Below are positions 35,679-44,127 of a stretch of 64,000 nt of DNA, piece after piece. The position numbers and the translations under genes were made by a program. Origin of the DNA: Reichenbachiella agarivorans (GTDB lineage: Bacteria; Bacteroidota; Bacteroidia; Cytophagales; Cyclobacteriaceae); the NCBI RefSeq assembly GCF_025502585.1, contig NZ_CP106679.1, forward strand, positions 2,263,501 through 2,327,500, read 5' to 3'. Below the pieces are notes generated by a model that was not told the DNA's origin, made no database searches, and was given only the letters and a program-made list of their open reading frames with translations. The number at the start of each line of letters is the position of its first letter. The stretch's first letter is position 1.

Positions 35679-35965
35679 TCCTCTTCTTCAGTTTGTATTT
35701 TAAACTCCGTGACGATCAATTTTTCTTTGATGTCCATTTCACTGCGTGTCAAAGATTTTTTGTGCGCTGATGTGAGTCTGGTTGCTACTTTTTCGTCACG
35801 CAGGATGCCAGTTGTGCTGATTGAGGCTTTCATCATCATGGCCATTTCGAATTCGTCGGTAGCTTCCTCGCTGATGGTTTTGTAGGAGGTACCCACGTTT
35901 TTCATCAACTCTACGATGTAGTTGAGCTCTTCTTCGTCCCTTGGTCTGATCAGTATTGAATCCAT
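35663..35965 (-). CDS. Antitoxin partner of the RelE/ParE toxin
   Basis: The ATG at 35,965 is chosen over the TTG at 35,974, giving 100 residues beginning [20 protein letters not shown]. It is acidic in its N-part. The C-terminal helix ([20 protein letters not shown]) would wrap the toxin. No clear DNA-binding fold was recognised. It is divergent from pyrF by 74 bp. Confidence 0.75.
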   Translation of the reverse strand: MDSILIRPRDEEELNYIVELMKNVGTSYKTISEEATDEFEMAMMMKASISTTGILRDEKVATRLTSAHKKSLTRSEMDIKEKLIVTEFKIQTEEEEWLKA

Positions 35966-36039
35966 TGCTCGCAAAATTACTTATTTTAATTAGAATCAGT
36001 AATCCCCTTTTTTGTTTCATGTATTCTTATTTTTGCCGC

Positions 36040-36861
36040 ATGACTAGAAATTTTCTTTTCGATCAAATTCAGAAAAAACAATCGTTCTTATGTGTCGGGT
36101 TGGATACGGATATCAACAAGATTCCTTCGCATCTTTTGGATACAGAAGACCCAATTTTTGAGTTCAACAAGCAAATCATAGATGCCACACACGATTTGGC
36201 GGTGGCTTACAAACCCAATATCGCTTTTTATGAGGCTTTGGGATCAAAAGGTTGGGAATCCTTGGAGAAAACCATGGATTACATCCCGAAGGATATTTTT
36301 ACCATATCGGATGCCAAACGTGGCGATATCGGAAATACCTCTTCGCTGTATGCCAGAGCTTTTTTTGAGAACATGAATTTTGATTCGGTGACGGTAGCAC
36401 CTTATATGGGGTCGGACTCGGTCAAGCCTTTTTTGGCGTTTGAGGACAAATGGGTCATTCTATTAGGCGTGACTTCCAATGAGGGAGGAAAGGATTTTCA
36501 GTTTCTGGAATGCGAAGGAAAACCGCTGTATCAACATGTACTGTCCAAATCCAAAGAATGGGGCAGTGCAGACAACATGATGTACGTAGTAGGAGCCACC
36601 CGTCCAGAGTACCTGACCGATATTCGTAAAACGATTCCAGATCATTTCCTGTTGGTGCCGGGTGTAGGTGCGCAAGGTGGTGATTTGCAAGAAGTGTGTA
36701 AGTACGGGATGAACAGTCAATGTGGGCTACTCATCAATTCGACTAGAGGCATCATTTATGCTTCGAGTGGAAAAGATTTTGCCGAAAGAGCAAGAGAAGA
36801 AGCGATGAAGCTACAACTAGAAATGAAGGCTGAGTTGGAGAGGTGTAAAGTTAAAAGTTAA
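36040..36861 (+). CDS. pyrF: Orotidine 5'-phosphate decarboxylase (type 2)
   Basis: A 273-residue enzyme that decarboxylates OMP to UMP, the last step of UMP synthesis. Seen are [28 protein letters not shown], and [13 protein letters not shown] with the catalytic Asp-x-Lys-x-x-Asp. [11 protein letters not shown] binds phosphate, and [11 protein letters not shown] follows. The ATG at 36,040 is preferred over 35,956, which would add 28 non-conserved residues. TATTTTTG at 36,028-36,035 sits only 5 bp before this ATG, so the transcript may be leaderless or have a very short leader. Confidence 0.95.
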   Translation: MTRNFLFDQIQKKQSFLCVGLDTDINKIPSHLLDTEDPIFEFNKQIIDATHDLAVAYKPNIAFYEALGSKGWESLEKTMDYIPKDIFTISDAKRGDIGNTSSLYARAFFENMNFDSVTVAPYMGSDSVKPFLAFEDKWVILLGVTSNEGGKDFQFLECEGKPLYQHVLSKSKEWGSADNMMYVVGATRPEYLTDIRKTIPDHFLLVPGVGAQGGDLQEVCKYGMNSQCGLLINSTRGIIYASSGKDFAERAREEAMKLQLEMKAELERCKVKS

Positions 36862-37060
36862 TAAAGTCGAAAGTTCTTGAAAATGTAAAGCTTACTGAAA
36901 TGAAAATCGAACGGTTTGAGGACATTATTTCTTGGCAAAAGACCAAAACTTTGACAGGCTTTATGCCTTGTCATCGGAGATATCCAAATTACTCAGCGGC
37001 CTAATCAAAACGTTATAATTTTAAGAACTTTTCACTTTCAACTTTACGAACTTTCTACTA
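36845..37060. repeat. AAGTTGAAAGTTC-type inverted flanks around the S23 remnant
   Basis: The left flank (about 36,845-36,885) has AAAGTTAAAAGTTAATAAAG and CGAAAGTTCTTGAAAA. The right flank (about 37,018-37,060) has TTTTAAGAACTTTTCACTTT and CAACTTTACGAACTTTC. They are imperfect reverse complements enclosing the pseudogene. The same motif occurs at 12,124-12,188 and 38,445-38,565. Confidence 0.6.
36900..37018 (+). pseudogene. Collapsed four-helix-bundle (S23-like) gene
   Basis: The start ATG at 36,900 reads MKIERFEDIISWQKTKTLTG, closely resembling the beginning of Bacteroidetes four-helix-bundle (23S intervening-sequence-type) proteins. After a frame change, bases 36,963-37,018 read YALSSEISKLLSGLIKTL and stop, resembling the C-terminal helix of the same family. 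About 70-80 central residues are missing. So this is an internally deleted remnant. Frame as written ends early at TAA after SAA. Confidence 0.65.
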
Positions 37061-37081
37061 AAAAAGTAACCCAAAATAGAT

Positions 37082-38440
37082 ATGAAATCAATACAATACC
37101 TCGAAGAGAATAAACAGAAGTTTTTGAATGAGTTGTTTGACTTGCTCAGAATCCCGTCGGTGAGTGCTGACTCTAAGTTCAAAGGAGATGTGCGCAAGGC
37201 AGCAGAGTTTCTCAAGGCCAACTTTGAGAAGATCGGAGCAGATGCCGTAGAGATTTGCGAGACAGCAGGACACCCGATCGTCTATGCAGAGAAAATCATC
37301 GATCCCTCCAAACCAACCATACTGGTCTATGGACACTACGATGTGCAGCCTGCTGATCCCTACGAACTGTGGGATTCGCCTCCATTCGAGCCAGTCTTGA
37401 AAAACGAACGCATCTATGCACGTGGTGCTTGTGATGACAAAGGGCAGATGTTTATGCATGTCAAGGCTTTTGAGGCAATGATGGCCAACAACGAACTGGC
37501 TTGTAATGTCAAGTTCATGATCGAAGGTGAGGAAGAAGTCGGATCGGACAACCTTGGATTGTTCGTCGAGCAGAATCGTGAAAAGTTGAAGTCAGATGTG
37601 ATTTTGATCTCTGATACCAGCATCATCAGCAACGATCACCCATCGATCACGGTAGGTCTTCGTGGATTGAGTTATTTTCAAATTGAAGTGACTGGACCCA
37701 ATCGAGATCTTCACTCAGGGGTGTATGGTGGTGCAGTGGGAAACCCGATCAACACGCTTTGCGACATGATTTCTTCACTGACAGATGACAAAGGAAGGAT
37801 CACGATCCCTGGATTCTATGACAAAGTAGCTGAATTGACAGCTGCTGAGAGAACTGAACTCAACAAAGCGCCTTTTGATCTCAATGAATACAAAGAAGAT
37901 TTGGGTATCAAAGAAATAAAAGGAGAGGACAGCTATACCACACTTGAGCGTGTAGGTATTCGTCCGACACTGGATGTCAATGGCATCTGGGGAGGTTACA
38001 CAGGCGAAGGAGCCAAAACAGTATTGCCATCCAAAGCATACGCCAAAATATCGACGAGACTGGTGCCAGATCAAGAACACACAGAGATCACGCAGTTGGT
38101 CAAAAACCATTTGGAAAGCATCGCACCTGACTATGTTAAGGTCAAGGTGACACCACACCATGGTGGCAATCCAGCGGTTACCCCCACTGACTCCAAAGGT
38201 TATGCGGCTGCCAGTGCCGCCTACGAAAAGGCTTGGGGCAAACGCCCAATTCCGACCAGAGATGGCGGGAGTATTCCGATTGTCGCTTTGTTTTCCAATG
38301 TACTCAAGGTTGATTCTGTCTTGATGGGTATGGGATTGGACATAGATGCCATTCATTCTCCCAATGAGAGCTATGGCTTGTTCAATTATTACAAAGGCAT
38401 TGAGACCATCGTTTGGTTTCATCAGTATTTTTCGAAGTGA
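37082..38440 (+). CDS. M20-family dipeptidase
   Basis: A 452-residue zinc peptidase. Metal and catalytic motifs are LVYGHYDVQPADP (about 79-91), ARGACDDKGQMF, MIEGEEEVGSDN and the C-terminal His in GMGLDIDAIHSPNESYG. The dimerisation domain holds LRGLSYFQIEVTGPNRDLHS. It belongs to the CNDP/ArgE-DapE branch and cleaves dipeptides in the cytosol. It stands alone. Confidence 0.92.
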   Translation: MKSIQYLEENKQKFLNELFDLLRIPSVSADSKFKGDVRKAAEFLKANFEKIGADAVEICETAGHPIVYAEKIIDPSKPTILVYGHYDVQPADPYELWDSPPFEPVLKNERIYARGACDDKGQMFMHVKAFEAMMANNELACNVKFMIEGEEEVGSDNLGLFVEQNREKLKSDVILISDTSIISNDHPSITVGLRGLSYFQIEVTGPNRDLHSGVYGGAVGNPINTLCDMISSLTDDKGRITIPGFYDKVAELTAAERTELNKAPFDLNEYKEDLGIKEIKGEDSYTTLERVGIRPTLDVNGIWGGYTGEGAKTVLPSKAYAKISTRLVPDQEHTEITQLVKNHLESIAPDYVKVKVTPHHGGNPAVTPTDSKGYAAASAAYEKAWGKRPIPTRDGGSIPIVALFSNVLKVDSVLMGMGLDIDAIHSPNESYGLFNYYKGIETIVWFHQYFSK

Positions 38441-38444
38441 GATT

Positions 38445-38565
38445 AAAGTGAATAGTTTATAAAGTTGAAAGTTCTTAAAATGAAAAGTTGCCTCTGCGGG
38501 AATGCTTCTACACTTTCAACTTTTGAACTTTCTACTTTCAACTATACACTTTCTACTTTTTAATT
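38445..38565. repeat. Long imperfect AACTTT/AAAGTT hairpin without a gene
   Basis: The left arm (about 38,445-38,490; AAAGTGAATAGTTTATAAAG, TTGAAAGTTC) and the right arm (38,510-38,560; CACTTTCAACTTTTGAACTT, TCTACTTTCAAC) are imperfect complements around a short GC-richer core (CCTCTGCGGGAATGCTTC). Same motif family as the flanks of the S23 remnant. Confidence 0.6.
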
Positions 38566-38581
38566 TTTAAACTCTTTCCCC

Positions 38582-39922
38582 TTGCTCAAATCCAAAATAG
38601 TCGTCAATTGTCAGCCTAGTATCGCTCCATTCTTGCACAAGGAAGTGGAGGGCAGAGGTTATAAAATATTGCAGTCAGACAAAAATGGTGTGACTGTCGA
38701 GGGTGGATGGAAAGAAGTCATCGACCTCAACTTGAATCTACGCACAGCCTCTCGGGTGCTGTGGTTGATCAAATCGTTTGAGGCGAATCATCCGGATAAG
38801 TTGTATGAGGAAGCGAAGAAAATCCCATGGCACACGATCATTCCCGCCAAGGGCTATATTTCGATCCAGTCTTTCGTGAAGAACGATTACATTTTGGACA
38901 TCCGCTTTGCCAACGTCCGACTCAAAGATGCCATCGTGGATCGTATGCAGGAGGAGAATGGGGAGCGACCTGATTCAGGAAAGGAGCGAGACCGTACGGT
39001 GGTTTACCTCTATTGGTACCTCAACGAAGTGCATGTCTACATTGACACCTCTGGTGAGACGATAGCCAAGCATGGCTATAGGAAAATCCCGTTCAAAGCG
39101 CCGATGATTGAGGCTTTGGCGAGTGCCTGTTTGCTCTCTGCGGATTGGCGTGAAGACAAGGGCAGTTTCATCAACCCGATGTGTGGTAGTGGGACACTGG
39201 CGATCGAAGCTGCCATGATGGCGGCTGGTATTCCTCCCAACCTGAACCGTAGGAATTTTGGTTTCATGCACCTCAAAGACTATGACAACCAACCTTACAA
39301 AGAGGCACGCAACAACGTCACATTCAAAGACAAAATCACCGCGGACATCATCGCAACGGATTGGGATGGTGAGGCGATAGAGGCAGCCCGACAAAATGCC
39401 AAGCTAGCTGGTGTGGAGCACATGATCACCTTTGACAAAGTGCCCTTTGAGAAGACATTTGTACCGAGTGGTCCAGGTATCGTCATGCTCAATCCTGAAT
39501 ATGGTGAGCGTCTAGGGGAAGAGGAAGAACTCAAAACTGTTTACAGGGAGATTGGTGATTTCTTCAAGCAGGACTGCAAGGGCAAGATGGGCTATATCTT
39601 CACAGGTAACGCCAAGCTGGCCAAGTCAATTGGCCTGAGAACCAGCAGTCGCACCGAGTTTCAAAATGCCAAAATTGATTGTCGATTGCTTGCCTACGAA
39701 CTTTACGATGGCAGCAAGCGCCCCGACGAAGAACGTCCTGCACCAAGAGATGTCGCAGCAAAAGAAGAGTCCAAAAGACAGGCGCCCATAGCGCAGAAGA
39801 GAAGCGAACACACCGACGAACACAGCAAGAGAGAAGACAAACCAAAAAGAGAAAGATCAAACGAAGATAGACCCAAAGACGACAAAGCAAGTGACGTGAT
39901 GTCTCGATTGAGAAGGAAGTGA
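38582..39922 (+). CDS. THUMP-domain class I RNA methyltransferase (RlmL-like)
   Basis: A 446-residue SAM-dependent methyltransferase with a TTG start. Domains in order: N-terminal THUMP region (EVEGRGYKILQSDKNGVTVE), SAM-binding Rossmann domain (FINPMCGSGTLAIEAAMMA), IIATDWDGEAIEAARQNAK, and the base-flipping NPPY-type motif here reading LNPEYGERLG. The final 60 residues are very charged and low in complexity (SKREDKPKRERSNEDRPKDD), suited to RNA contact. It likely methylates guanine N2 of 23S rRNA. The NPEY variant of NPPY is worth noting. Confidence 0.88.
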   Translation: MLKSKIVVNCQPSIAPFLHKEVEGRGYKILQSDKNGVTVEGGWKEVIDLNLNLRTASRVLWLIKSFEANHPDKLYEEAKKIPWHTIIPAKGYISIQSFVKNDYILDIRFANVRLKDAIVDRMQEENGERPDSGKERDRTVVYLYWYLNEVHVYIDTSGETIAKHGYRKIPFKAPMIEALASACLLSADWREDKGSFINPMCGSGTLAIEAAMMAAGIPPNLNRRNFGFMHLKDYDNQPYKEARNNVTFKDKITADIIATDWDGEAIEAARQNAKLAGVEHMITFDKVPFEKTFVPSGPGIVMLNPEYGERLGEEEELKTVYREIGDFFKQDCKGKMGYIFTGNAKLAKSIGLRTSSRTEFQNAKIDCRLLAYELYDGSKRPDEERPAPRDVAAKEESKRQAPIAQKRSEHTDEHSKREDKPKRERSNEDRPKDDKASDVMSRLRRK

Positions 39923-39924
39923 TA

Positions 39925-39979
39925 TGGTTTTCTGGTTTTCTGGTTTTCTGGTTTGACTTGTTTTCTGGTTTTCTGGTTT
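39925..39979. repeat. TGGTTTTC octamer tandem repeat
   Basis: Two blocks of TGGTTTTC units (three, then two) are separated by TGGTTTGACTTG, between the RNA methyltransferase stop and the gamma-glutamyltransferase 3' end. Simple-sequence repeat of unknown role. Confidence 0.85.
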
Positions 39980-40040
39980 GATGATTATCCAAAGAGACAA
40001 ATCCATGCGAGCCTCCAGTCTGTACAGTAAGAAAACGACT

Positions 40041-41723
40041 TTAATACCCAACCGCAGCAGCGTCTGGACCTGAAGAATCCGCAGCGCCGACATAGTAGCC
40101 TTCTTTGGGATCGACCGTGATGCCCATCAATCTGCCAAAGTTTTCTCTGGCTTCCACCGTGTGACCCATTTGGATCAGGATATCGCGAGTGTCTGGTGAC
40201 ATCAGGTCTTCTTCGTAGTAGATTTTGTCCGGCATCCATTGTTGGTGGATCTTCATCGCTTCGATGGCTTTGTCGATGCGCATGTCGTATTCCAGTACGT
40301 TGAGTACAGTTTGGAAGACGGTGTTGATGATCGTACGGCCTCCAGGGCTGCCGATCACTAAGTAGGGTTTTCCGTCTTTGGAGACAATGGTTGGGGTCAT
40401 GCTAGACAGCATTCTTTTTTCGGGCTGTATCTGGTTGGGTTGAGTGCCGATCAGCCATCCAGTATCGGTATAGCCTGGTATGGGATTGAAATCCCCCATT
40501 TCGTTGTTGAACAAGAATCCTAATTTGGGTGATCCCATCTTCGAGCCATACAGATATTCTAGTGTGGTGGTGAGGGAAACTGCATTGCCGTCCTTGTCAA
40601 TGACCGAAAAATGCGTGGTATTATGACCGTCATAGAGTTGACCGAACTGGGAGGAGTCACTGACCGAGGCTTTGGTCAAGTCGATGTTGTCGTAGCGCAT
40701 CTGCGCAAATTCCTTAGAGGTCAGTCTGTCCAACGGCATGTCTGGATTGAAGTCTGGGTCTCCGAGATACTCGGCACGATCAGCAAAAGCCCGACGCATG
40801 GCCTCAGCGACGATGTGTACATAGGCAGCAGAGTTGAATTCGATGCTGTCGAGTCCTGCTAGTTCCATCACATTCATCATTTCGATCAGTGCCACACCGC
40901 CTGAGCTGGTAGGAGGCATGGAGTAGATGTCAAATCCTTTGTACGTGCCTTTGATGGGTGCTCGTTCTACTGCTTCGTATTTTTCTAGGTCTTTCATCGT
41001 GATGATGCCGCCGTTTTCTTTCATGTAGCGGGCGATTTCTTTGGCAACTGCTCCTTTGTAGAAGCCATCTTGGCCTTTGTCACGGATGGCCGTGAGGGTC
41101 TTTGCCAGCGCAGGTTGTTTCCAGAGCTCTCCCCATGCTACGATCTCACCAGATTCGTTTTTGTAGAGGGATGGCATGATGTGGTCTGTTTTTTCCTCGG
41201 CATACATCTCTACGGCATGGTTGTGCAAGTTCCATGACAGAGGATATCCCTTCTCGGCTAGGTCGATGGCAGGTTGGACCAAGGATGCCCAAGGTAGCTT
41301 GCCATATTTTTGATGCGCCATGTAAAGTCCTGCAACTGATCCTGGTACGCCAGCAGATAGTAGTCCGTTGTGATTGGAGCCTTTGATCAAGTCTCCATTT
41401 TCGTCTAAGAACATCTTGCTGTGAGCAGCTAGCGGTGCTTTTTCTCTGAAGTCAATGGTGGTCGTGGCATTCTTTTGAGCATCCATATAGACCAGGAATC
41501 CACCCCCTCCGATATTGCCAGCCAGTGGATAAACGACTGCTAGCGCAAAGGCCGTCGCAACACTGGCGTCTATGGCATTGCCGCCTTTTTGTAGAATGTC
41601 AACGCCCACTTGAGAGGCAGTCGCATGCGCGGAAACAACCATTCCATTTTTGGCATAGGTCTGTGAGTATGCGACATGAGCAGACAGGAAAAGGAGGAAG
41701 GCAGAGACGAGTATCTTTTGCAT
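40041..41723 (-). CDS. ggt: Gamma-glutamyltransferase
   Basis: The ATG at 41,723 (MQKILVSAFLLFLSAHVAYS) is preferred over 41,756 because it begins a proper signal peptide. The 560-residue Ntn-hydrolase precursor matures by self-cleavage before the Thr of GHNTTHFSVIDKDGNA. Other motifs are GGNAIDASVATAFALAVVYP, GNIGGGGFLVYMD, PPTSSGGVALIEMM and IGSPGGRTIINTV. It cleaves glutathione and gamma-glutamyl compounds in the periplasm. It is monocistronic and converges with the methyltransferase. Confidence 0.94.
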   Translation of the reverse strand: MQKILVSAFLLFLSAHVAYSQTYAKNGMVVSAHATASQVGVDILQKGGNAIDASVATAFALAVVYPLAGNIGGGGFLVYMDAQKNATTTIDFREKAPLAAHSKMFLDENGDLIKGSNHNGLLSAGVPGSVAGLYMAHQKYGKLPWASLVQPAIDLAEKGYPLSWNLHNHAVEMYAEEKTDHIMPSLYKNESGEIVAWGELWKQPALAKTLTAIRDKGQDGFYKGAVAKEIARYMKENGGIITMKDLEKYEAVERAPIKGTYKGFDIYSMPPTSSGGVALIEMMNVMELAGLDSIEFNSAAYVHIVAEAMRRAFADRAEYLGDPDFNPDMPLDRLTSKEFAQMRYDNIDLTKASVSDSSQFGQLYDGHNTTHFSVIDKDGNAVSLTTTLEYLYGSKMGSPKLGFLFNNEMGDFNPIPGYTDTGWLIGTQPNQIQPEKRMLSSMTPTIVSKDGKPYLVIGSPGGRTIINTVFQTVLNVLEYDMRIDKAIEAMKIHQQWMPDKIYYEEDLMSPDTRDILIQMGHTVEARENFGRLMGITVDPKEGYYVGAADSSGPDAAAVGY

Positions 41724-41756
41724 GAGATTAAGATATTCAATTGTTCTTTTATTCAA

Positions 41757-42116
41757 TAAGCAATTCCTCTTCTTTTGATCAATCCTGTGATTAAGCTCCT
41801 TAGAATAGTACAGATGGCATAAATGTAGGTGGTAGACGATACTAGTGGTGTGGATTTACAGTCTCCATCAGTATCCACTACCTAAAAAAATAAAATCACT
41901 ACTTAGTAAAATATTAGCGCACTAAAAAGGTGGATTAGAACCTGAAATCAAGCATTTTTAGACCAAGTTAGGTGTACTGTGTACTTTGCAGGGATGTTGT
42001 GAGTCATTGTGACCACTCACGAATACCAATCTTGTATATGTTTTTGTGCGGGAAAATTTTCCTATATTTGTTTTGTTGTTCCGTACTAGAATTAACTAAC
42101 AAAGGAAAATTGCCTC
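41757..42116. promoter_or_regulatory. Control region of the HTH-ImmA gene, with palindromic operator candidate
   Basis: A TATATTTG (-7-like) lies at 42,063-42,070. Immediately before it, GGAAAATTTTCC (42,051-42,062) is a perfect 12-bp palindrome. A TTTTTG at about 42,041-42,046 could be the -33 box but the gap is short at 16 bp. The palindrome would suit binding by the HTH part of the gene product (autoregulation, inferred). GTGGAT/ATCCAC near 41,853-41,880 can form another stem. The rest is AT-rich with nothing recognised. Confidence 0.4.
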
Positions 42117-43298
42117 ATGCGTAGTGATATTGATAAATTATTAGCCGATATATTCAGTAGCGAAGACTCGCCTTCCTTAAGGGAGCTATTCGAACAAAGA
42201 ATTATTCAACTTAATATAACCAAATCCCAAGCATACGATGCTTTGGAAATGGATAAAAAATCTGTTGAGCCTATATTGGACAATGAAGCTAAACAGGTTG
42301 ACACAATTAAACTTCTGAAGATCGGTGAATTTTTAAATCTTGATGTTGAAAAAACAATTCAACTTTATTTAAATCAAAATACAGCTGAGAAAACTAAGGA
42401 GCTAAATAGGACTAGAAAAGCAAAATTTATTTTTGAGAATTTTGACTTAACTGGCCTTAAAAAGCTCGGGTTTATTAATGATATAAAGAATTTGGCTGAA
42501 ATCGAAAATCGAATTGTTTCTTTCTTTGGACTCAAAAATATCTTCGAGTACAGAGATGAAATCTTAACTAGAGTTGCATTCAGTAAATCAAAAATATCTG
42601 CCAGCGACAAACTAAGAGCATTTTGGATTCGAACAGCGTATGCACAATTTGAAACTATCAACAACCCAAATGAGTTCGATCGGGATCGTTTAAAGCAATT
42701 GATCAGTCGAATAAAACCCTATTCTCGGAATGAGAAGGATGGCTTCTTTACAGTATGTAAAGCCTTATATCATGCAGGAGTAACGGTCATATTTCAAAGA
42801 CACATTCCTCAAACTCAAGTACGAGGAGCAACATTCGTGGTGAACAACAAGCCATGTATTATTATAACGGACCTATTCAAACGATATGGAACAATCTGGT
42901 TTTCACTGATGCATGAATTGTTTCATTCTCTATACCATTTAAATGATATTAAAACTAGATCCTTTCATTTAACTGGTGAAGCAGACTTGTGGCTTGATAA
43001 CGAAGAAGAGGCTGATGATTTTGCTAGAAGGTATTTTCTGCCAGATGAACGATATAAATTTATTGTCCCATCGATTTCGAATCATTTTGTCGTTCAGAAA
43101 TATGCTAAGGAATGGGACATCCATCCGTGTTTGATTTACAATTTCTATTGCTATGACAATCCTGCCTATTGGCCTGGATACAATAAATACGATCCTGGAC
43201 TGGTTGAATCAGTTCAGAAGATTAATGCGATCCCTTTTGATAAAGAGACTGTAGATGAAATTGTACTGGAGATCAAAAATAATTTAGAACTGGTTTGA
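42117..43298 (+). CDS. HTH plus ImmA/IrrE-family metallopeptidase
   Basis: A 393-residue protein. Residues about 18-75 look like an Xre-type DNA-binding region (LNITKSQAYDALEMDKKSVE ... FLNLDVEKTIQLYL). Residues 195-330 form the ImmA/IrrE zinc peptidase with HELFHSLYH and the downstream EEEADDFARRYFLP ligand helix. Such proteins cleave or sense repressors/antitoxins in stress, mobile-element and defence settings. It overlaps or abuts the next gene and sits in AT-rich sequence. Codon choice is unlike the neighbours, suggesting transfer. Confidence 0.85.
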   Translation: MRSDIDKLLADIFSSEDSPSLRELFEQRIIQLNITKSQAYDALEMDKKSVEPILDNEAKQVDTIKLLKIGEFLNLDVEKTIQLYLNQNTAEKTKELNRTRKAKFIFENFDLTGLKKLGFINDIKNLAEIENRIVSFFGLKNIFEYRDEILTRVAFSKSKISASDKLRAFWIRTAYAQFETINNPNEFDRDRLKQLISRIKPYSRNEKDGFFTVCKALYHAGVTVIFQRHIPQTQVRGATFVVNNKPCIIITDLFKRYGTIWFSLMHELFHSLYHLNDIKTRSFHLTGEADLWLDNEEEADDFARRYFLPDERYKFIVPSISNHFVVQKYAKEWDIHPCLIYNFYCYDNPAYWPGYNKYDPGLVESVQKINAIPFDKETVDEIVLEIKNNLELV

Positions 43299-43300
43299 TT

Positions 43301-43813
43301 ATGAACGAAGAAAATAACGACAAGGAACAGGAAAAAAAGACCGAAGAGCAAAAGAAGCTAGAAAAGGAAAAGAGGCGTAGAGAAATTGAAGAAATTCTCT
43401 CAGAAGCTAACACTAAAACTGGGGAACAACTGGTTCTGGATGAACTAGGTGTGGTTAAATCCCAAGATGAGCTAAAGAAATTTGCTCTAGGTAGTATATC
43501 TGACGATCCAGAAGAGAAGTACAATGTTTACTATAAAGGGATTGAAAAACTTTTAAAGAAATTCTTACCAGAAGGTGAGAAGTACAAATCGGCAAGAGAA
43601 GTCATTCGAGAAGAAAAGAAAATCTTCTTAACTCGTGGCAAGAAGCTTAATGAAAAAGGAATTCGTGGTGCAGATAGCCGAATGGCTTACATACAAGACA
43701 TGGAAGAGATCATGAATCTTATAACAAAATGGGCATTTGAAAGTAGGAATTATTTTGAACTGTATAGCCTTCTTCGAGATAAGAACGAAGAACTTGGATA
43801 TCATAATGATTAG
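43301..43813 (+). CDS. Highly charged helical partner protein
   Basis: The ATG at 43,301 is 2 bp after the ImmA gene stop; a TTG at 43,295 is an alternative with overlap. About 170 residues: a Lys/Glu-rich coiled coil (about 1-35, KEQEKKTEEQKKLEKEKRRR), then a globular helical part (EKYNVYYKGIEKLLKKFLPE ... MAYIQDMEEIMNLITKWAFE). No family was recognised. Tight linkage implies it works with the ImmA/IrrE protein, perhaps as its substrate or as toxin. An attC-like palindrome begins about 10 bp after its stop. Confidence 0.7.
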   Translation: MNEENNDKEQEKKTEEQKKLEKEKRRREIEEILSEANTKTGEQLVLDELGVVKSQDELKKFALGSISDDPEEKYNVYYKGIEKLLKKFLPEGEKYKSAREVIREEKKIFLTRGKKLNEKGIRGADSRMAYIQDMEEIMNLITKWAFESRNYFELYSLLRDKNEELGYHND

Positions 43814-43821
43814 TGAAATAC

Positions 43822-43935
43822 AACAAACACTAAAATGAATATGCGAACAGAGCCCTCTGAAGTGACGGTGTGACGAGAGTGTTGAGAAACATCAGTGCTA
43901 CTAGCAACTGGAGCGCATACTCATTTTAGTTAGAC
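43822..43935. other. attC-like imperfect palindrome after the ImmA pair
   Basis: ACTAAAATGAATATGCG (43,829-43,845) is nearly complementary to CGCATACTCATTTTAGT (43,914-43,930), one mismatch in 17. The right end continues into GTTAGAC (43,929-43,935), a perfect GTTRRRY core. The left outer end is poorer. Length is about 114 bp against 115 bp for the site at 2988-3102, and the inner arm (ATATGCG/GTATGCG) is shared with 7740-7761. The position directly behind the operon's last stop is that of a cassette attC. Confidence 0.45.
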
Positions 43936-43943
43936 GTTGACAA

Positions 43944-44124
43944 TTGCTTTTAGTCGCAATGCAATTGTACATGAGCGGAAGTCGGATTACAAATAGCGGG
44001 TTCGACTTTACAAAAGTCGAACAGGGGGTGGAGACTGTCCAAAAGACCAGTTCAACTCTTTGAGAAATGATGCAGAATAATATTTTGTACTGATTGATTT
44101 TTATAATTCCTGCAAAATATTATT
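43944..44124. repeat. Cluster of perfect hairpins
   Basis: GTTCGACTTT (44,000-44,009) pairs with AAAGTCGAAC (44,013-44,022) around 3 bases. AATAATATTTTG (44,076-44,087) pairs with CAAAATATTATT (44,113-44,124). CAATTGC near 43,941 pairs with GCAATTG near 43,971. None has a clear T tract for termination. The stretch holds no gene. Confidence 0.6.
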
Positions 44125-44127
44125 TCG

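Noticed and set aside
35956-36039. N-terminal extension of pyrF from ATG 35,956
   Set aside because: The 28 extra residues are not like PyrF and overlap the antitoxin start region; the promoter-like box lies within them.
39600-39885. Minus-strand ORFs inside the methyltransferase 3' end
   Set aside because: They are shadows of the low-complexity Lys/Glu/Arg tail and lack any recognised domain.
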